From Stichopus chloronotus (taxonomy: Eukaryota; Echinodermata; Holothuroidea; Aspidochirotida; Stichopodidae), in assembly GCA_021234535.1 (NCBI GenBank), contig CM037850.1, forward strand, positions 13,802,114 through 13,866,113: DNA of 64,000 nucleotides, read 5' to 3'. Positions 50,946-62,606 of this stretch are shown here, in pieces; the stretch's first letter is position 1; the number at the start of each line of letters is the position of its first letter. A model generated the notes under the pieces. The model was not told the origin of the DNA, ran no database searches, and saw only the letters and a list, made by a program, of their open reading frames with translations. Made by a program: the position numbers and the translations under genes.

Positions 50946-50981
50946 CCTCCTCCCGTAGAAGGTGACGAAGTTGACGAAGAG
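50946..50981 (+). CDS. ANO: Candidate 36-nt cassette exon (PPPVEGDEVDEE)
   Basis: The pyrimidine-rich acceptor TTTTCATCATTAG ends at 50945; the donor gtaacg starts at 50982. Twelve codons read PPPVEGDEVDEE, phase 0 on both sides and strongly acidic, continuing naturally into EEEKITF of the next exon. A closer AG (CCCGTAG, ending 50958) could define a shorter 23-nt exon, but that would break the frame, so the upstream acceptor is preferred. As with the two candidates before it, the exon would lengthen the linker between the helix ending EIEE and the HAPW strand. Confirmation needs RNA. Confidence 0.55.
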
Positions 50982-53900
50982 GTAACGTAGCAATGAGTGG
51001 CCATCTTGTGTGTTCTCTTGTCTCTCACTGTGTTTCTCTTTCATTTTATGTAACTCAAATAAAAAAAAAGGAGTCCTTCCAGAATTCATTGCACAAAGTG
51101 TCTTTAACATTTTTATTCCTTCCCCTTGTCATGCTAAACAAATGGTTCAATCTTCCAGAATAACTTATTTTTTCTAATTGAATCACGTGCCATGCAATCA
51201 ATTAACATAAATTTACTCGTATTTTTAACCTCAAATGTATCAATGTTAGTTTTGAAATTGTAAGCTGCATTTGCAGACGACGCTTCAATGACGATAGCGA
51301 GGAGGAAAAGTGATTGAGAACAATCAAGAAGTAACTGCGCAAAAAATGCCCGTTCACGTGAACTTGGCTGATTTTGTAATTATTTCATCACTGAAACTGT
51401 CACATATTGAATTACTTCTTGCAAAGAAATGAGAGGTGGTTTCACTTCCCAACTTTTTATTCCTGGTTATATATCCATTCTTGGATATATATCCTTTCTT
51501 GGTTATATATCCATTCCATTTCATTTCATTTAGATGTCCTATCCACACGTTTAGTGACATTCATCCTCCTCTTTGTCTTTAAATTCTGATGCTTTTCGTT
51601 TACAGCTGGGAGAGAAAGTCTCTTTCACTTGAAAAATGTTTCCATGATTGGTGTATGTCATAGAGGACAGGATGTTAGGTTATAAGCATCAAAGTAGAAA
51701 TACCAACTATATAGAAATATGTGATGAACTGGTTGCCAGGACACTTTTCTTGATATTTATGACTTAGTTCACTTACACAGAGTTTATCTTTTCCCCTTCT
51801 CGTCACTTATTTGTAGTAGTAGTTGTTAGTTCAAACTGTTATTCCCATATTAATCAGGTTTGGATAAATTCTCAGAGGTTTGACTGCTGGGAGTGCCTTT
51901 CAGCAGTTATTTTAAAATTGTCCTTGATCAGTCACACCACTTCAAAATGCTTTATAAGAGAGCATCTACCATATTGATATGAGGTTTCTGTTGTTTTGTG
52001 TGGGTATTAAAGCAAACGCTTTCTTTTTAGCAATGTGATTGTTCTTTTCCAGGTCATATTTACAAGAAAAAGATATGAGAGAACACCAAAATAATTTGAC
52101 TTAATGTTATCTGTTGGTATTTCCAAACTACCAAAGTACTAGAATACCGTCACCTTGAACAGAATTTGTGAGTTGAAAGGAATAAATTTTACCAGAAAGA
52201 CATTGTCATCCCTCAGGATTTGTGGAATCATATTCTTAATGTTGTTGGGAGAGATATGGCTCGTGCAGGCTACCCTTTAAGGTGAACATTGTCGCATGTG
52301 CCAAGGTTTAATATGTGCAATGCTGCCAAGCTTGTACTGCAGTCATTCATGCAGCAATCACGTGGGAAAGTTTATACAACCTTATGAAATATAACACTTT
52401 TGGCATCTTGGCATGGCTCATTGAAAACAAGAATATAACTTAATTACTTTAATACAAACACAACTTCCCTAAGCTGTTGGAGTTACTGGTTGGGTATGTT
52501 CTGTATGCATGTATGTTGCGTTGTGGTCTGTCAGGGATTATATGCAAAATGAGTTTCCATGACAACAGAAGGGTCAGCAGGAAACACGTTTGATGGAAAA
52601 TACAAATGTTGACTTTGCAGTCTCTACCTAATATTATCTTTTGTTGCAAAAGGAAAGTGCAGTGACACAAAGAGAAAGAACATATTTTAATAAAATAAAT
52701 AAAATGAGGAATTTGGATATTATTTTCGTGCAAACTTTTTTACAGAGTATGCTCCATTTGCCAAATTTACTAAGATGATCAAATTTTCCTCGTCATTATG
52801 ACACTATATACCATCCAACTATTCTTCTCCTTCTTGTTTTGAAATCATTTTGTGTTAATATTCTGGTGTGCTGTGATAAAGCCCCTCAATTTTTCTATGT
52901 ACATATCTTCTTCTTCTAAGTAGTTGTGTGGTAGTTTTTCTGTGGTTTGAAGTGCAATTAAAGATACAGTAATTTACCAATCACTCTTTGAGTTGAAGGT
53001 AAGTGCAATACCACTTTTGGCTTCAAACTGTTGACCTTTTAACCCATGTGCAGTATGGGCTCTTTTCATGGGAACATACTGCTCATCCAATTCTGTGTGG
53101 TGTTTGGATCAAGTTTGTGACGGTAATACTCTTTGCTTATGTGTGAAATTTTAGGACATCTTACTTTCAAATAAATTATTGACCATAATCCTTGTACACC
53201 AACCCTGTACTGGATGTGCCACTGTCCTGGACATTTGGTATTTTGTAAAAAAAAATTAAAAAAATTAAATTGTGGTTTTTCTGGGGGACTTTGGAGAGTT
53301 ACTAATTTATAGGTTGAAAGCTCAGTGATTAGTTTTATGGTACATGTCATGTCACCTTGGACTTTCAAAATGAGTTTTACTGTTTTTGAAATGTTTGCCC
53401 TAAAATTTGTAGGGTTCCTGAAACAGATGTTATATTGTAAAGAATATAATTTTCACCAGCAAGTGTACTTGACCTATGTGCAGCAAGAACATTCCAATTA
53501 GTTTCCCAGACAAATGTTAAATGAATAGTAGGTTTATTGCCTCTCGTGGGATAGATGCTAAATTAATAAAGGAAAGCATGTGACAAGTGTGGACAAAGGA
53601 CTTAGGTAAATTCTGAGCTTAAAATATGTATGTTGGGATGCAAGGTAGATGGTTTTGACTTGTAACCACCGACTGTTTCAGACAACTGGACTTTTATTGT
53701 AGTTTATTGGAAACAAGAACTCTGGACTGTCTTTACTGATGTTTGAGTGAACTTGATAGGATTTCATGTATGATCCCAAGTCGCAACTGACCGTTTGTAA
53801 AAGTTATGAAATAATTGGATGAAAAATTATTACCAATAAAGGTGTCATCTTTTTGTGCTCACGGTGTGAACTATGTTTTAATTTGACGTGAGTTTCATGG

Positions 53901-54537
53901 ATGGATGAAAATGTTTGTAGATTAACAATAAATCATAGCTCATTTTCAGTCTTCACCCCAAAAATTACCTTTTCCTTTTGAATGTGACAACTCAACTTCA
54001 TTGCATAGGCATGACAAATGTTTACGAGTATTTGCATGTGTAAGTTCCTATTTCCCATTCTCCCCCCCCCCCCCCCTCCTTTGCCTTTTGTGAATTAGGT
54101 ATAATTATTTGAAACGATTGTTTTAATGATGATTCTCAACAAATTAAGTTAATCAAATTGCATCCAATTTTAGTGTGTTACCATAAATGGCTTGTGGATC
54201 TCAAATGTGAGTGACGTAATCTTTGAAGTCTCCAAAATTGGGTTAAAGGCAGATGACCTACCATTATCTGTAGGAAGGAGGAACAGGGCATGTTATTGTT
54301 GATACCTAACAAATGTTGGAAGCCTAATGAGGAAACTGAGCATGTTTTAACACTATGGAAGAACGGTGCATGAAGTAATGTATTACAAAATCAATGACCG
54401 CATGAAAATACTCGTCAATAACACTACCAGGAGATCATGATCAATGATTGTAATAAAAATGACTTAATGGTTTGAACTCTGCAGTTGGGTCCTTGGTGAG
54501 GTAGTAGAAGTCATAATTGACTGCAGCCAGCTATGTA

Positions 54538-55160
54538 TGGGTTGTGATGAGTTCAGTGTCATGGCTTAATGTTAACATGTGTTGGGGTTGTAATGAGTTC
54601 AGGGTCATGGCTTAATGTTAACATGTGTTGAGGTTGTTATGAGTTCAGTGTCATGGCTTAATGTTAACATGTGTTGGGGTTGTGATGATTTCAGTGTCAT
54701 GGCTTAATGTTAACATGTGTTGGGGTTGTGATGAGTTCAGTGTCATGGCTTAATGTTAACATGTGTTGCGGTTGTTATGAGTTCAGTGTCATAGCTTAAT
54801 GTTAACATGTGTTGGGGTTGTGATGAGTTCAGTGTCATGGCTTAATGTTAACATGTGTTGAGGTTGTGATGAGTTCAGGGTCATGGCTTAATGTTAACAT
54901 GTGTTGGGGTTGTGATGAGTTCAGGGTCATGGCTTAATGTTAACATGTGTTGGGGTTGTGATGAGTTCAGGGTCATGGCTTAATGTTAACATGTGTTGGG
55001 GTTGTGATGAGTTCAGTGTCATGGCTTAATGTTAACATGTGTTGGGGTGGTGATGAGCTCAGTGTCATGGCTTAATGTTAACATGTGTTGGGGTTGTTAT
55101 GAGTTCAGTGTCATGACGTAATGTTAACATGTGTTGAGGTTGTGATGAGTTGGGTGTCAT
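54538..55160 (+). repeat. 46 bp tandem array, 13 copies with no length change
   Basis: The unit runs GGGGTTGTGATGAGTTCAGT + GTCATGGCTTAATGTTAACA + TGTGTT. GTTAACATG occurs at 54571 and then every 46 bases to 55123, thirteen times, without a single insertion or deletion; only scattered substitutions occur. Each unit has a GTTAAC palindrome. Non-coding on both strands. Confidence 0.95.
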
Positions 55161-55480
55161 GAGTTTGTGTCAGTGTTAGCTTGCATCGGTGTTCAGGTCG
55201 TGACGAGGGTAGTTTGTGAGTTGCTGCATTGGTGTATGGGCTGTGATGTGACTGTTGTTATCAGTTGTTGCGTCACTGAGTGGTGTGGTTTGGTGTTATG
55301 AGTTGGTGTCAGTGTTAGCATGCATCAGTGTATGTGTTATGTTTAGGTTGGTTTCTTTTGTTGGTGCATTGGTGTATGTGCCCAGATGTGGTTGGTATCA
55401 TGGGTTGGTGTCAGTGTTAATATACATTGAGGTATATATACTCTTGTGAGGTTGGTGTCGTGGGATGGTGACGGTCTAGC
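55161..55480 (+). repeat. Degenerate GT-rich repeat following the 46 bp array
   Basis: Variants of GAGTTGGTGTCAGTGTTAGC + ATGCATC-GTGTATG recur about every 90-130 bases (near 55163, 55289 and 55403). It looks like an older, diverged repeat next to the homogeneous array. Confidence 0.55.
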
Positions 55481-55499
55481 AGTGGATTCCCATTTTGAT

Positions 55500-55610
55500 T
55501 TCCTGCCTAAGGTAGGAATCTATGTGATGGTGTGTGTGTGTGAGTGCGTGTGTGTGTGTGATGCCTTGCCCTGTTAACACAATGTTTCAAGAAGTGATTG
55601 TGATCGAAAT
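55500..55610 (+). repeat. Head of the AGGTCA dispersed repeat
   Basis: TTCCTGCCTAAGGTAGGAAT, TATGTGATGGTGTGTGTGTG and then GTTAACACAATGTTTCAAG repeat the order of the 32990 head (short hairpin, GATGGTG, GT tract, TAACAC-AT-TCAAG). Confidence 0.7.
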
Positions 55611-57356
55611 TTCTTGGATTCACAGCTCACCCTGAAAATGGTTGAAATTGTGAATACAGTTTACAGACTTTGTGCTTTTCTTAGGCAATGACAAAATTTG
55701 TTGCAATTTTCAGTCCTTTGTTGAAAAATGAAAAGTTTTAGTAATAGGACATCCTACAACAGAATGAAGTTCCTCGTCAATTGATTGTACAGATATTGGC
55801 ATACATCATAGACAATTCAATTGACTTAGCTCATAAGACTGCCCTTTAAAAGCGAGCGGTTACCAGCTCACACAAATTAATGCCAGGACAGTTGTGGAAC
55901 GTTCCATCATAATAATTTACCCTTGAGTGCCAAAACACTCAAACTCAAGTACATGTTCGCAATGAGGAATCTTACAAGTACTTTAAACCATGCCAGATAT
56001 TAAATGTTCTAGATTTTTGTCTGGCTGAATGGTGAGTTCTTTGAATTGAACAAGAAAGAAAGAGAAAATTGTCAGGAAGCATGGGTAGTTGTGTCTCCAA
56101 AAATGTCTTCAAGGGAACGAGAGGGCCTAAGATTGTAGGAAAAAAATTCTCTAACATTTGAAGTATCTGATGTAAGAGCCATTTCTGCCACTAGCCAAAA
56201 ATTTGGGAAACCTCTTAATACTCCTTCCTTTCATTACCAGTGGATCAGAAACCTAATTGTGCCCCCTTTTTGTCCCTTTGGAGAAACATATTGACATTTC
56301 CCAGAACACTTGGGGTCAACATATTTTCTTTTCTCCGTTTAATCGGTATTGCTTTTGAAGTCACGTTTTGCTCTAGAATAACCTCATTTGAATGTAGTCA
56401 TCAGAAATTACAATTTATGATATTCTACTTTGCTGCAAGTTTCTGTATAACTAAAAATATATCACAATGCAATTGTAATAGTATACATTTGAACCCAAAC
56501 TATGTATTTTGAATAAAGACTGCATTGCCCTTTTCATTATTTGCTGGCTTTAAATAGCCTTGTAAAACCATCAATAAGCTACTGTTATATATAGCCCACT
56601 GGTAGATATGGGTAGTTAGCATGCGACAGATATATCTGTACCACAAAGAAAAAATTTGTACCCTTAGGGCCGGCTGTGTATATTCACATCCTTTGCTATC
56701 TGAGTGCAAATTTGAAACCTTCGTCATGATGTTACCCTGTCTAGTCTCTCACAGTTTGTGTGCATTATTTCATCAATTTAAAAAATATTGCCATATCTTA
56801 TTGATAAATTAAATCTTCAAATTGCTTTTTTTTCCCTTCCTTTGTGCATTTTATGCCTTATACGATCTTTCATGATTAATTCCACATATCTATGTATACA
56901 TCATAAATTATCATTAAATGTTTAAAGTGTCTATCATCTTGTGTTTGCAATTTGTTCTTACCATATTTTTAGAAAATGAATACCACTTCCATGTCAGTCT
57001 AAACTGTTAAGAATTTAAAAAAGTTACCCGTAGACTACTGAGTTTGGACTCAAGTGGACAGTTATGTTTTGGTTGGGTTTAAAATAATTCTCATATCAAA
57101 AATTGTCAGAACTCTTTTATCCTGTCAAGTAATCAGTGATCCTGTAAGACTTTAAATATGGAATTCTTCTCTAAATATCGAGATTATATCTCAGGTACAG
57201 AGACCGTGTCCTTTATTTAGATGCATGGATATTTACAAGTGTGCTAGGGATAACAATTAGTGTCGGTGGTACATCGTAGAACACCAAGTAGCGAGTTACA
57301 CCACAGACCATTAAGTTTTTCCAAGTCAGATGATGCCACTACTTTCCCTTTTACAA

Positions 57357-57616
57357 CAGGGTTCCTGCGACTTAAAAAAGTTTTGAAATGTTATTTTCAC
57401 ATGAAAAAGTCATGAAATGTAAAAATGACAGTGTCATGGAAAAGTCATAATCTAGAACAGACTGATCATTTTGTAACAAGTAAAAAAATGATATCTATTG
57501 CAATGGTTGTGGCATTATTCGTTGATCAAAATTCTTGTGTGTTTTGTCATGAAATATTCATGTAAAGGTGATGAAATAGTCATGGAATTTATTTTTCTGA
57601 ATGTGCCATAACCCTG
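57357..57616. mobile_element. Small MITE-like repeat with CAGGGTT termini
   Basis: CAGGGTT at 57357 and AACCCTG ending 57616 bound 260 bases rich in GTCATGAAA/GTCATGGAA words. The terminal form resembles hAT-type non-autonomous elements. Flanking bases TTTTACAA and TTTTTTCA agree at only 5 of 8 positions, so the target duplication is unproven. Confidence 0.5.
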
Positions 57617-59513
57617 TTTTTTCACATACATGACCACTTACAAAAGGAGGTGACCCTCAGTCTTTTAAGGGCAGAAATCAAGCGTAGAAATTTTTGGATG
57701 TTAGCTCCCCACAGTCAGCCATAGATTATGTTGCATGTGCATCGTTTCAAATTTATTTTCTGCTTTCCAGATAGGAAGAGTTTTGTACATAAACTGGTAA
57801 TATATCAATAACATAAGACATGCAAATACTATACTGAGAATATGTGACAAAACACAGAAAATTAACATATTGTATGAGATGGAAGTAGAGGAACCAGAAA
57901 TAAGTTTTAACATAAAACATAATAGTCATGAAGGGGTCATATGACTGTGCACTATTTATTTCTTCCATGATACTGCAGCATGTGGGTTGTACTTGTTTCA
58001 CTTCAAGCTGCCCCACTTACATACTTCAAACTGCAATGTGGGCTGTACTGGTTTTACTTAAAGCTGCCCTGCAAATACTGCATGTTTATAGGTTTGATTT
58101 TGAAGGGCAAATTGGACTTGAATGTATATTCTACACTGGTAAATCTGTAAAGCAGAGATTTCTTCACTGAACTGTAGTGGCAAAGGTTTTTTTTTGTTGT
58201 TGTTCAATTAAAGAGGGTTATTGAACATTTGAATTGGGTGATGGGATCACCAAAGGGAGAACTGTTGTGGAGTGTGTAGGTACTAACCATATTAACTTGT
58301 TGTGTGGAAAATTACAATTAGCCAAAATAAACTTATGGACTTTTACAGCAGTAATCATAAGTAGCTGTAATTGTAACAAATAAGGTGATACTAAAACAAG
58401 GAAAAGAATACTAAAATTGCACCATCTCACCACTGCACTTGGTAATCAAGTTTTAGTTACAGAATTTTGTTCTTTTATATAACAACCAAGTAAAAGTATG
58501 CAAGATCTAGGGTTGTACAACATATCATCTCCGGTGTGGGATTTATCCAAGCTTTGTTTGTGCTCATGAAGTTTAAAAACCACTCTTAAAGATCAATGCT
58601 TCTAACTGGCCCTTAAGACATGTTAGAGGGCAGTGTGGTAGTGTATAACGATGGTTATATTTTGACCTTTTACCTATCTTTATCATTAAATTCATCAGCA
58701 TTAAGGGTTTGATCAGGTTTTTATTCACAGCTTCAGATAAGTTTTTGTAAAGTGCCCATACTGTTGTCTGTGTTGCTATATGTTCAAAAGTTTGTTTAGC
58801 CATCAGCTTTCCACCTTGCAGTGTCTTGTTTCTACAGCACTGTAGTGTCACCACTTGCTTAAAGGCTGTAATGCATCACCCCACACAGTTTCAGTTCTCC
58901 CAACCACCTACCTCTAGTCCCTCCCTCAGCCTGTCTTACATTCCTCCACAGGTGTAATCAAAACAATGGATCCCTGTGTACGCTGTGTAATACGAGCTGC
59001 TCTGCATCTTTCGAATTTGCTGGCAATCTAAGAGTACTGTAACTTAGAACCAGTTGAGAATTTTCCTTTCAGGGAGGTAAAAATATAGCTTAGGGTGATG
59101 CAATACAGCCTTTAACGGTAACATGTCACTTAGGAATATGGTGTTTATGATATGTGTGGATATTTGGGGCTTAAGTCATAAAAACAGAGCAGAATGGTTA
59201 CTACAGACAGTGGAGACCACCCTAGACAGGTAGAACTTTCAAGAATTATTCTTAATGGTGAGAGGGAAGGAGCATGGTATGGGAGGTTGGTATGGGGGGT
59301 TGGAATGGATTGAGGAGTATGTTTGCAAATTCTCTTTGGTATTAGCTAATTCAGGGTTCGATGAGGGTGTGAGATACAACATCAAGTTACACAGGGATGA
59401 TATACGGTAGTGTGTGTGGTGGAACCATGTGCTGATTTTAAGCGGTGCACCATGACAAAGGATGCCTTTGTTGATTTTGTTCTTTTGTTCTCCTCCCTCT
59501 TGTTTCCTTGCAG

Positions 59514-59606
59514 GAGGAGGAAAAGATCACCTTCCTCAAGCTCCATGCTCCGTGGAAGGTCCTGTCCAGATATGCCGAAGAGATGAAGATTAAGATGCCA
59601 ATCAAG
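59514..59606 (+). CDS. ANO: Anoctamin dimerisation domain, HAPW exon
   Basis: A long pyrimidine tract and CTTGCAG end at 59513; the donor gtatga starts at 59607. The 93 nt, phase 0-0, read EEEKITFLKLHAPWKV then LSRYAEEMKIKMPIK. This is the strongly conserved anoctamin block (pattern F-K-HAPWEVL-RYAE---IKMPIK), so both frame and family are clear. The block pairs with the FKDGVRKIDYIL strand from the exon at 47537 in the cytosolic domain. All key residues of the pattern are present, with Lys instead of the usual Glu after HAPW. No truncation or frameshift. Confidence 0.97.
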
Positions 59607-60217
59607 GTATGAAACTAAAACAGTATCAAGACACTAATAAAGATACCCGTACCAACTCAGAGAGGTGGTTGGAGGGGGTGGCAGGGGAGGGTGGGACATT
59701 TCATGATAAGAGAGCATAGTAAGTACATAAATTAGTTGTATATGATCTAGTGTAAGTGAAGTGCATTTGCTTTGTCATTTAGTTTGGCTTTAGTGTATTT
59801 GCAAGTGCGGATATTTTCACAAAATGCAAGGAACCTGTGAAGCCCTGAATTTTAAAAATACAATGAGGAAGAGATGGAACTACGGGGGATATGTAACTAC
59901 GGGGGATATGTTCAGAGGCATTGTGGTTTAGTGTGGTAGGGGATATGTGCATGGCAGGTGTGGGGCACACAGTTCATAGCTGAAAGTCTCACACCTGTCA
60001 TACTATAGACTTACAAAAAATCCCAGTGCAATTGAGATATTTGACAAACATGGTCATTTGCTGCATCAATGTGAGTCTTTTAATTTTAAGAATTAATTTT
60101 TCTGTTTGCTCATTTTACTGCAATCGCTGAATTTGGTTCAGGGATTATTTGAATCAGTTGCCACAGTACTTTAGAACTGTGGTGTAAATCTTTTGCCCTT
60201 CTTTTTAACACCTGAAG
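59607..60217 (+). other. Intron (611 bp)
   Basis: Contains a short direct duplication of ACTACGGGGGATATGT (about 59879-59911). Nothing else seen. Confidence 0.85.
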
Positions 60218-60354
60218 GAAAATGACATCGAAGAGCCAACCAGTCTCTGGACCTGCCTCAGAAAACTGCCGAATCCATTTGCCCTCAGTGACGAGTACAT
60301 CAAGCCCGAACCAAACTATTTTACGCTGGCCTTTGTCCGGGACAGAGAGGGAGA
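60218..60354 (+). CDS. ANO: Anoctamin dimerisation domain, third exon
   Basis: The acceptor CTTTTTAACACCTGAAG ends at 60217; the donor gtgagt starts at 60355. The 137 nt enter in phase 0 and leave in phase 2. They read ENDIEEPTSLWTCLRKLP, then NPFALSDEYIKPEPNYFTLAF and VRDREG. The segment after MPIK is length-variable between anoctamins; the closing PNYFTLAF corresponds to the family's P-YFTA-F strand. The tryptophan-containing middle part resembles the arrangement in ANO7-type proteins more than the longer insert of ANO4, from memory of the families. The last two bases (GA) combine with the next exon's G to give Glu. Confidence 0.95.
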
Positions 60355-61211
60355 GTGAGTGATTTAAAAGTGTAAATGGTGTAATTACAAGCTGGTAGTG
60401 CTGATAATGATAGCCAAGTAGTCATGGGCTGCACATTGCATTCTGGGAAACATTGGTTTCAGTCTGGTCGCAGTTACAATTTCAACACCTTAAAAGCACT
60501 TATTAAATCAGAGAAGCAGAGCGATTATCTGAAATTCAATATGAAGCATTTTCCTGGTCATTTGCTTAGGAATCTTGTTGATCAATCAAGTTTCTGCTTT
60601 AACAAGGTTTTGTTTCTCAATCATGCAGCCACATCCTCTGTTTCACAGCTCCACAGATTCCTTTGATAGCTGCTCTGCTCTATTAACAACTATCTTCCTT
60701 CTCTTAATATTTGATAATGATTATTCACTCCTGCAAACCTCCTGTTAAAACTCATTTCACGTCCACCACTCGTGACTTTCATCCAATTCCCATTTGTTTG
60801 GTAACATTTGGTAAGAGTAAATGGAAAAGTCAGTCCCAAAGATGTTTGGTAGAAAGATGGCAGCTTCTTCCAGCTTTACATTATTTCAGTGATACTGTAC
60901 TCCATGCTGGTTTTCTCACTAAGCAGTGGCATAAGGCTCATTTGTTAGTTGATTAGTTAGCAGTCCACAGTAAGTTGTAGGGAACTTTTTTGGCATCGTT
61001 GACACACCCAAGTTGTTCTGTAAAATCTTTATACCTCATACATTGTAATTAGCTGCACAAGACAATTGTTTTATTTTAGCCTAATATATGTAATAGCAGT
61101 ACATGACAATTGCCTAAAATGTGTAAAAGCATTACAAAAATTGTTATAATTGACTGTATTGGAAATTTTGAAATGGGACTGTGGTCAACGAATCTATTTG
61201 TCTGTCTTTAG
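60355..61211 (+). other. Intron (857 bp)
   Basis: Nothing supported; two open frames of about 80 codons are chance frames. Confidence 0.85.
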
Positions 61212-61266
61212 GTTCATCATGGAGAGCAGGGACAAATTCTTTTCCAATGCTACCAGAAGCCGGATC
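61212..61266 (+). CDS. ANO: Anoctamin dimerisation domain, TRSRI exon
   Basis: The acceptor TCTGTCTTTAG ends at 61211; the donor gtaagt starts at 61267. The 55 nt complete a Glu codon and then read FIMESRDKFFSNATRSRI, leaving in phase 0. In the family this is the F--D-DTFF-NATRSRIV segment, where the chain approaches the membrane domain. The match to NATRSRI is close to vertebrate ANO3/ANO4. The exon is short but unambiguous because it joins in frame on both sides to clear anoctamin blocks. Confidence 0.95.
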
Positions 61267-62180
61267 GTAAGTACACGATGCTGCCTCTTATTTCTCCCAC
61301 TCTCCTTTACAATCTCCATCATATTGGGAGTATGGTGTTGAATGTCTGTTTGGCAAGGATGATGTAGAAAGGTCGGTATGAATGTTCTGGGGTTTGTGAT
61401 GATCCTTCCAAATTGATGTTGATACTCCATGACTTGATGTTGACCAAAGATAGTTTCCACAATTTGACTAGATTGGATAGAGTGAAGTGAAAAGCCTTTT
61501 ATTTGGTAGCTTGGGAGTAACCCCCTGGAAGCATCATATCATTGTGGTCTGGCAAAGCAAAGAAAATTAGAAATTGTCCGTGGCCATTGGACACTTGATT
61601 TTGATTTCAGTTTTTTAAATGGACATTGAGCAGCATACTGTGATAGTTTTTTTTTTTTCTAGTCGTGTTTCATTGCTGACTTGCCTCAAATGAATTTAGT
61701 TAGCGTTTGATATCTGTGTACGGCAATTGTGATATCCCTCAGACTTTACTGTGTATAAGCGTCTGTTCGTAATTCTGACATTTGTACTGCAGTCAGTCTA
61801 GCTTGATAATCCTCATCAGCCCATAAGAAGTCTCTGCAATGGATAATGCTCCTTCTAAGTGATAAATTATCCTGTCAGTAATACATGCATTGAATGTTAC
61901 TTGTATTTCATAGTAGTCATATCCATTATCTTTATAAATTATTCAAAATTTATTAAAAACAAAATGTCAATTCTATTCATTTTGAAGTAATTCTTGTTTG
62001 ATGTCGATATTCTTGGCATCTTTGCAAGGTGTAAAATATTCAAGAATTATAAAACATTCATTTCATAGTATCACTGTGTGAGTAATTCTTCAAAGGTAGC
62101 GCTCTTGCACATACAACCCCCAACATGATCGTAGTTTTTTGTTTCATGTTGTTAAGCACCAAATATCTCGTCCCAAACAG
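61267..62180 (+). other. Intron (914 bp)
   Basis: AT-rich; nothing supported. Confidence 0.85.
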
Positions 62181-62235
62181 GTGCATGAAATTCTGGAGAA
62201 GTGCCGCTACGATCCAGATGACAAGACCAAGTTTG
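62181..62235 (+). CDS. ANO: Anoctamin dimerisation domain, VHEIL exon
   Basis: The acceptor CCCAAACAG ends at 62180. The 55 nt read VHEILEKCRYDPDDKTKF plus one base, leaving in phase 1 at gtgaat (62236), a usable but not ideal donor. If the donor were ignored the frame would hit TGA three codons later, so splicing here is required. The peptide is the family's VH-IL-R--Y----K-FG segment; the acidic DPDD insertion makes this loop slightly longer than in several paralogues. The shared codon with the next exon is GGA (Gly), restoring the conserved FG. Confidence 0.93.
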
Positions 62236-62606
62236 GTGAATACTGACTCCAGATACTTATTTCTGTCTTTTACTTTTCTTTTGTAAATATTTAAAACAGT
62301 TAACTGAAAAATCCTTGTATACCCCAGTCATTAGGTCTGAAGGTTTGTATGTAAATAATAGTCACACTATGAGAGAAGCTTGAAAGTACTTCGTAAATCA
62401 GTGAAAATAATTGTAGAATGTTTGAAAAGAGTCCAAAAGTTAAAGGTATAAAATGAGAAGTGGCCGTCACATGCAGATGGACAGCCTTTTGTTCAAAGTA
62501 TTATCAGCTTTGGGGGTTTCTTCCAAATTGTGTAAAACTTAAAAAAAAAATTTTCTTGTCTTTAACAATTGCATGAATTTAATGAAATTAATTGTAAATA
62601 TTACAG
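62236..62606 (+). other. Intron (371 bp)
   Basis: AT-rich; nothing supported. Confidence 0.85.

Larger units (their letters stand above)
47726..59513 (+). other. Long intron within the dimerisation domain
   Basis: 11.8 kb between two strongly conserved exons. It carries the three phase-0 candidate exons (49442, 49576, 50946), weaker exon-like fragments (50626, 51277, 51603), a run of 15 C (54062-54076), the 13-copy 46 bp array (54538-55160), an AGGTCA-repeat head (55500-55600) and a small MITE (57357-57616). Minus-strand open frame 47456-47782 is the shadow of the exon at 47537. Confidence 0.75.

Noticed and set aside
52968..52997. Possible exon between ATACAG and the donor GTAAGT
   Set aside because: In the required phase 0 it begins with TAA.
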